Origin: Lunularia cruciata
Taxonomy: Eukaryota > Streptophyta > Marchantiopsida > Lunulariales > Lunulariaceae
Reading direction: 5' to 3'
Length of the DNA: 64,000 nucleotides
Assembly (NCBI GenBank): GCA_948567375.1
Contig: OX419757.1
Span: 71,555,836 to 71,619,835 of the forward strand
Positions 60,185-64,000 of this stretch are shown here, in pieces. The position numbers and the translations under genes were made by a program. Each line of letters opens with the position of its first letter. Within the stretch, counting starts at the first letter, position 1. Under the pieces are notes generated by a model that saw only the letters and a program-made list of their open reading frames with translations, was not told the DNA's origin and searched no databases.

Positions 60185-61600
60185 TATTCCCCCGCCGCTA
60201 GTTGGTGACGTCCTCGTCGCTAGTGAAGCTTCAAATTCTCGGATGGCCGTTTGTGCATTGTGGAGGTGAGAAAGAGGTTCCCAGGTGGCATCATGAAGGG
60301 GATACCCTTTCCAAAGGACCTTGTACTCCGTATGTTGGCGACGGCCTTGTTGAATGTGGCGATGCGCAAGGATACGATCAACTTCATACTCCTCATGATC
60401 ATTGATAGGGATAGGAAGAGGGGGAGGTTGGACTCGAGAGGAAAAGGAAGAGGGGTTAGGAACAAAGGGTTTCAACTTGGAAACATGAAAGACAGGATGG
60501 ATACGCATGTGACAAGGCAAGGCAAGATGATAAGCAACAGGAGAGACAATTTGGGTGATATCAAAGGGTCTTATCCAATTAGGGGCAAGTTTACGAACTT
60601 GGGTATCAAGTGGGAGAGGGAGGTTACTAGAAGATAGCATGACTTTATCACCGACTTTGAAGGTGAGATCTCGACGATGGTGGTCCGCATATTGTTTTTG
60701 GCGATTCTGAGCAACAAGGAGGTGAGACTTGGCTTGTTGGAGAGATTGGGATATAGTGGTCAAGAATGTGGAAGTATGAGGAACCTAAGATGGAGGGGGA
60801 GCAAGAAGAGAATTTGGAACAAGTGGATCTTGGCCAAAATTGAGAAAGAAAGGAGAGAATCCAGTGCTTGCCTGTTTGGAATTGTTCTAGGCAAATTCGG
60901 CAACCGCAAGACATTCATCCCAATTGGTATGGTGGACATTGACAAAGGCATGCAACATATCCTCCAATGTACAATTTGCACGTTTGGTTTGTCCATTAGT
61001 TTGACAATGATAGGCCGTGGACAAAGCAAACTTGGTGCCGAGTATCTAAAAGAGTGCTTGCCAAAACTTCTCGGTAAAGCAAGGATCACGGTTGGAGATG
61101 AGTACACATGGCATTCCATGATGCTTGAAGACATTGTCGAAGTAGATTTGCACTAAGGTTGGAGCATCCACGGTATCACAGGTTGGTGCCAAGTGGATTT
61201 GCTTACTAAGCTTATCCACAAACACCACGATGGCGGTGTGTCCTTGTTTTGTCTTTGGCAAGGATGTGATGAGATCCAAGCTCACATGCTCCCAACGAGC
61301 TGATGGAACGGCAAGCGGTTGAAGGAGTCCACCCGGCTTCTGGTTGCTGGCCTTGTTACGTTGGTAGCTCTCACACCATCGGACAAATTCTTGAACATCT
61401 CGTGTCATGTTGGGCCACCACCATCGACATTGGAGGGTACCCAAGGTCTTGTCCACACCCATGTGACCAGCAATGGGTAAATCATGGGCTTCTTGAAGGC
61501 GCACAAGTCAAAGATCACCTTTGGCTGGAACATAGATCCGGTCTGCATGGAATAGAAGGCCTTCCTTGAAGGAGAAGGTGTTGTACTCCTTGTCACCTGT
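60119..61600 (-). pseudogene. Integrase with C-terminal chromodomain of element C
   Basis: The frame 61,504-61,046 holds the HH half of the zinc domain (HDLPIAGHMGVDKTL) and the first two catalytic Asp (SLDLITSLP; NRDPCF). The second Cys of the CC pair reads Tyr (WCESYQRNK). The expected third acidic residue reads Lys at 60,983-60,985 (GQTKRAN). The frame 60,763-60,119 carries the C-terminal part and a full chromodomain (EYEVDRIL ... YKVLWKGYP ... TWEPL, about 60,255-60,400), which guides chromoviruses to marked histones. The pol stop lies within the LTR. Stops between the frames and the active-site change indicate an inactive integrase. Confidence 0.92.
60185..60198 (-). promoter_or_regulatory. 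Polypurine tract of element C
   Basis: Minus-strand GCGGCGGGGGAATA immediately before the LTR start TGTAAC. Expected primer site for plus-strand synthesis. Confidence 0.85.
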
Positions 61601-61699
61601 TGTTAGCCGACCATGTACCATTTGGAAGAAGGGATCTTGTTGTAAATCTAACTGAAACTCGTTATGAACCTTGGGATCAATTGACACCGTTGTAATTGA

Positions 61700-62925
61700 T
61701 GAGAGGAAGAGACTTCAAATCAGGTCATCGTGAGAGAGCATCAGGGATGACATGGAACCGACCTGGTTTTTACTCAAGTTTGATGTTGAACAATTGGAGT
61801 TGCTCTTCTCGTCAATGATGTCGACTCTTCATGTGCTCTAGGTGTAAGGTCTGCAACAATGGTTTGTGATCAGTTCGCATGATCACTTGTTTCCTTAAGA
61901 GATAATGCCTCCATACCTTGGTGGCATATACCATTGCAAGTTGTTCCCGATCTTGAGCAAAGTAATTTCTTTTAGCTATATTTAGTCAGCAAGACACAAA
62001 GGCAATAGGATGTAGTCCATCTGGAAATTCTTGTTGCAACACAGCTCCAATCGCAAAGTTAGAAGCATCAAAATCAACCACACAAGGTAGTTGAGGATCA
62101 TATGGTTGAAGAATGGGTCTTGAAGACACCATATGCTTTAACTTTTGGAATGCTTCTTCATGCTTGGTGGTCCAATGGAAGCTTGAGTTCTTTGCCAAGG
62201 GTTCAGTCAATGGTGCAGCCACGTGAGCATAATAGTGGATGAACCGTCGGTAAAAACTGGCCAATCCATTGAATGCTCATACTTTTGTAGCATCCTTCGG
62301 GGTAGGCCAATCAGTAATGGTCTTGATCTTCTCTTCTTCTATCTTGATCCCCTCTGATGAGATCTTATGACCCAAGAATGTAACCTCCTTCTGCCAAAAA
62401 GCACACTTTGACTTCTTGCAGTAGAAATTCCACTATTGTAGTCGTTTTAGGACTTCTTGCACATGATTCATGTGTTCTGCCTTTGTCCTGCTATAGATTA
62501 GAATATCATCTAAGAACACCACCACGGACCGATCCAATAGTCCCTCCAACACCTGATGCATCTGATCCATGAAGATTGCTGGAGCATTAGTGAGTCCAAA
62601 AGGTAGAACTCTCCACTCAAAATGTCCATACCTTGTGCAAAATGTCCATACCTTGTGCGAAAGGTAGTCTTTTGCACGTCCTCTCCTTCAATAGGAATTT
62701 GCCAATAACCACTACAATTATCCAGCTTGGAAAAGTAAGTTGATCAAGCAAGTCATCGATCCGAGGCAAGGAATATGCATTCTTCACGGTTTGCTTATTG
62801 AGTCCATGGTAATCAATACAGAAACGAAGTCCTCCATCCTTCTTTGGAACAAATAGTACCGGTGCTCCCCAAGGAGAGGTACTATGTCATATGAAATCCT
62901 TCTCCAACAACTCTGTAAGTGTTGT
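61700..62925 (-). pseudogene. Reverse transcriptase and RNase H of element C
   Basis: RNase H and connection in 62,264-61,986 (FYRRFIHYYAHVAAPL; VVDFDASNFAIGAVLQQEF) and onward in pieces. The reverse transcriptase core follows from the frame at 62,926 with [13 protein letters not shown] and VVVFLDDIL (near 62,510) in separate frames. A short tandem copy of about 18 bases near 62,625-62,660 adds a local duplication. Several stops. Confidence 0.85.
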
Positions 62926-64000
62926 TTACAACTCCTCCAACTCCTTTGGTGAGAGCCGATATATTGGTCTACTCACTGGAGTACTCCCTGGCAATAACTC
63001 GATCTTGAAGGGCATACCTCGATTGGCAGGTAATCCCTTTGGCAGATCATCCGGAAACACATCTCCAAACTCTTGAACTATCCGATCAACCATTGCTTGA
63101 TGAGGCTCTTGGCCCTCCTCAGATTGTTCTTGTGCAATTGGCTTGACCCACACCGCAAATATAGACTTATCTTCCTCCAAAGCTTGCTTTATGGCCGCTT
63201 CATTAACAAACTTCCCTTCCAGGGACTCATCTCTCTTCCAAGCTTGCTCTATGGTTGCCTTCTTGGCAAACTCCCCATCTTGGGACTCATCTCCCTTCCA
63301 GATTTGCTCTATGGCTACCTTCTCGACAAACTTCCCATCTTGGGACTGACTATTCTTAGGCGTCTTACTCAGAGGTGCCAGACAACCTAATCGGAAATTT
63401 CTACCTTGGTGTTGTACTTGAATTTGTCGTCGGGTCCAATCAAATTGAACCTTATGATGTTCAAGCCAAAGTAGACCCAGAATGATATCATAGTGTAGAG
63501 GTGCCACTACAAACCTCATACACTCCAAATACTCCTTCCCAATCTTGAAGGTAATAGGATGTGAGGTGCAGAATGCAGAACTCTTTCTACCATCCGCCAT
63601 CATCAAACTACTTCCAAACACTGGCTTGATAGGAATACCTAATTCCTTTGTTACTTGCATAGACATACAATTTTTTGAACTTCCAGAATCAACCAAAATC
63701 CTACAACCCCGATTAGATATCGTACCTTGCAAGTGAAGCAAGCTTGCATAGGTCGAGCCTTCAATCCCATTTGAACTAATCAAGCTCTCAGTAGGCGGCT
63801 CGAAATCTCCTATTGGGATTCTTCGTTTCCCTGAACATTCTGTTCCACAAACTCCATCTGGGCAACTTGTCGAGGTCACCCATTCCTAAGTGGACATTCA
63901 GCAATGCGATGTCCAACTTGGCGACAATAAAAGCAACTTCCATTTTGTCATAATCTTTCTTTATCTGCTGTGCCAAGTGGTCTTTGTTGGATAGCATCAA
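62926..64000 (-). pseudogene. End of gag, protease and start of reverse transcriptase of element C
   Basis: A zinc knuckle CFYCRQVGHRIAEC (CX2CX4HX4C) lies at about 63,880-63,930 in one frame. A 317-codon frame (63,879-62,926) then holds protease with an intact active site (RILVDSGSSKNC), three copies of an acidic/Lys-rich spacer of about 20 residues (around 63,180-63,330), and the start of reverse transcriptase (PIYRLSPKELEEL). gag and pol are in different frames; this may be the original arrangement or decay. The 5' end is outside the window. Confidence 0.9.
63160..63330 (-). repeat. Three coding tandem repeats of about 57-60 bases in element C pol
   Basis: Three diverged copies of a unit encoding a Ser-x-Asp-Gly-Lys-Phe-type start, then an Ala-rich and acidic part, lie between protease and reverse transcriptase. 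Element B has corresponding copies at about 56,340-56,520, so the repeat predates their divergence. Probably a flexible linker. Confidence 0.6.

Larger units (their letters stand above)
59759..64000 (-). mobile_element. Element C: chromovirus (Ty3/gypsy), continues past the window
   Basis: Minus-strand chromodomain-bearing Ty3/gypsy element inserted into the chromodomain region of element B. Left flank ACCAT (59,754-59,758); the matching duplication should lie beyond 64,000. From right to left: end of gag with a zinc knuckle, protease, reverse transcriptase, RNase H, integrase, chromodomain, polypurine tract, 3' LTR. It is better preserved than element B but has stops and frame changes throughout. 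Confidence 0.93.

Overview
The window looks like nuclear DNA of a land plant, most likely a bryophyte. The species cannot be fixed from sequence alone. The evidence is a GT-AG spliced gene whose protein matches the plant type of tRNA-splicing endonuclease SEN2, several chromodomain Ty3/gypsy retrotransposons, and decay of one element by C-to-T changes at CG and CAG sites, as expected where plants methylate CG and CHG.

Region 1 (about 1-35,430) is mostly single-copy DNA with microsatellites, short palindromes, two sets of degenerate repeats (7.9-9.3 kb and 10.0-11.8 kb) and an AT-rich block (14.7-16.8 kb). One gene is clear: SEN2 on the minus strand (33,704 to 31,690), assembled here from five exons with all three catalytic residues. 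A second minus-strand exon candidate lies at 22,572-22,718. Other spliced genes may remain unrecognised.

Region 2 (about 35,430-40,740) is transposon-derived: a second AT-rich block entered by a 42-bp hairpin, a chromodomain-integrase fragment and a solo LTR.

Region 3 (40,743-50,720) is the main discovery. It is a complete but decayed minus-strand Ty3/gypsy element ordered gag, protease, cytosine-5 DNA methyltransferase, reverse transcriptase/RNase H, integrase, PHD finger. The methyltransferase shows motifs I, IV, VI, VIII and a C-terminal IX/X-like part in DNMT3-like linear order. The element thus carried a DNA-methylation writer and a predicted histone-tail reader. Its LTR layout appears circularly permuted, with a 105-bp segment on both sides of the left LTR and absent from the right one, as if a 2-LTR circle had integrated.

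Region 4 (50,725-64,000) holds nested chromoviruses of one family. Element B (plus strand, 53,340-59,758) is heavily decayed, carries a solo LTR with a 5-bp target duplication inside its integrase, and is cut within its chromodomain by element C (minus strand, 59,759 to beyond the window). LTRs of this family carry perfect three-unit heat-shock elements upstream of a TATA box, which suggests heat-responsive transcription.
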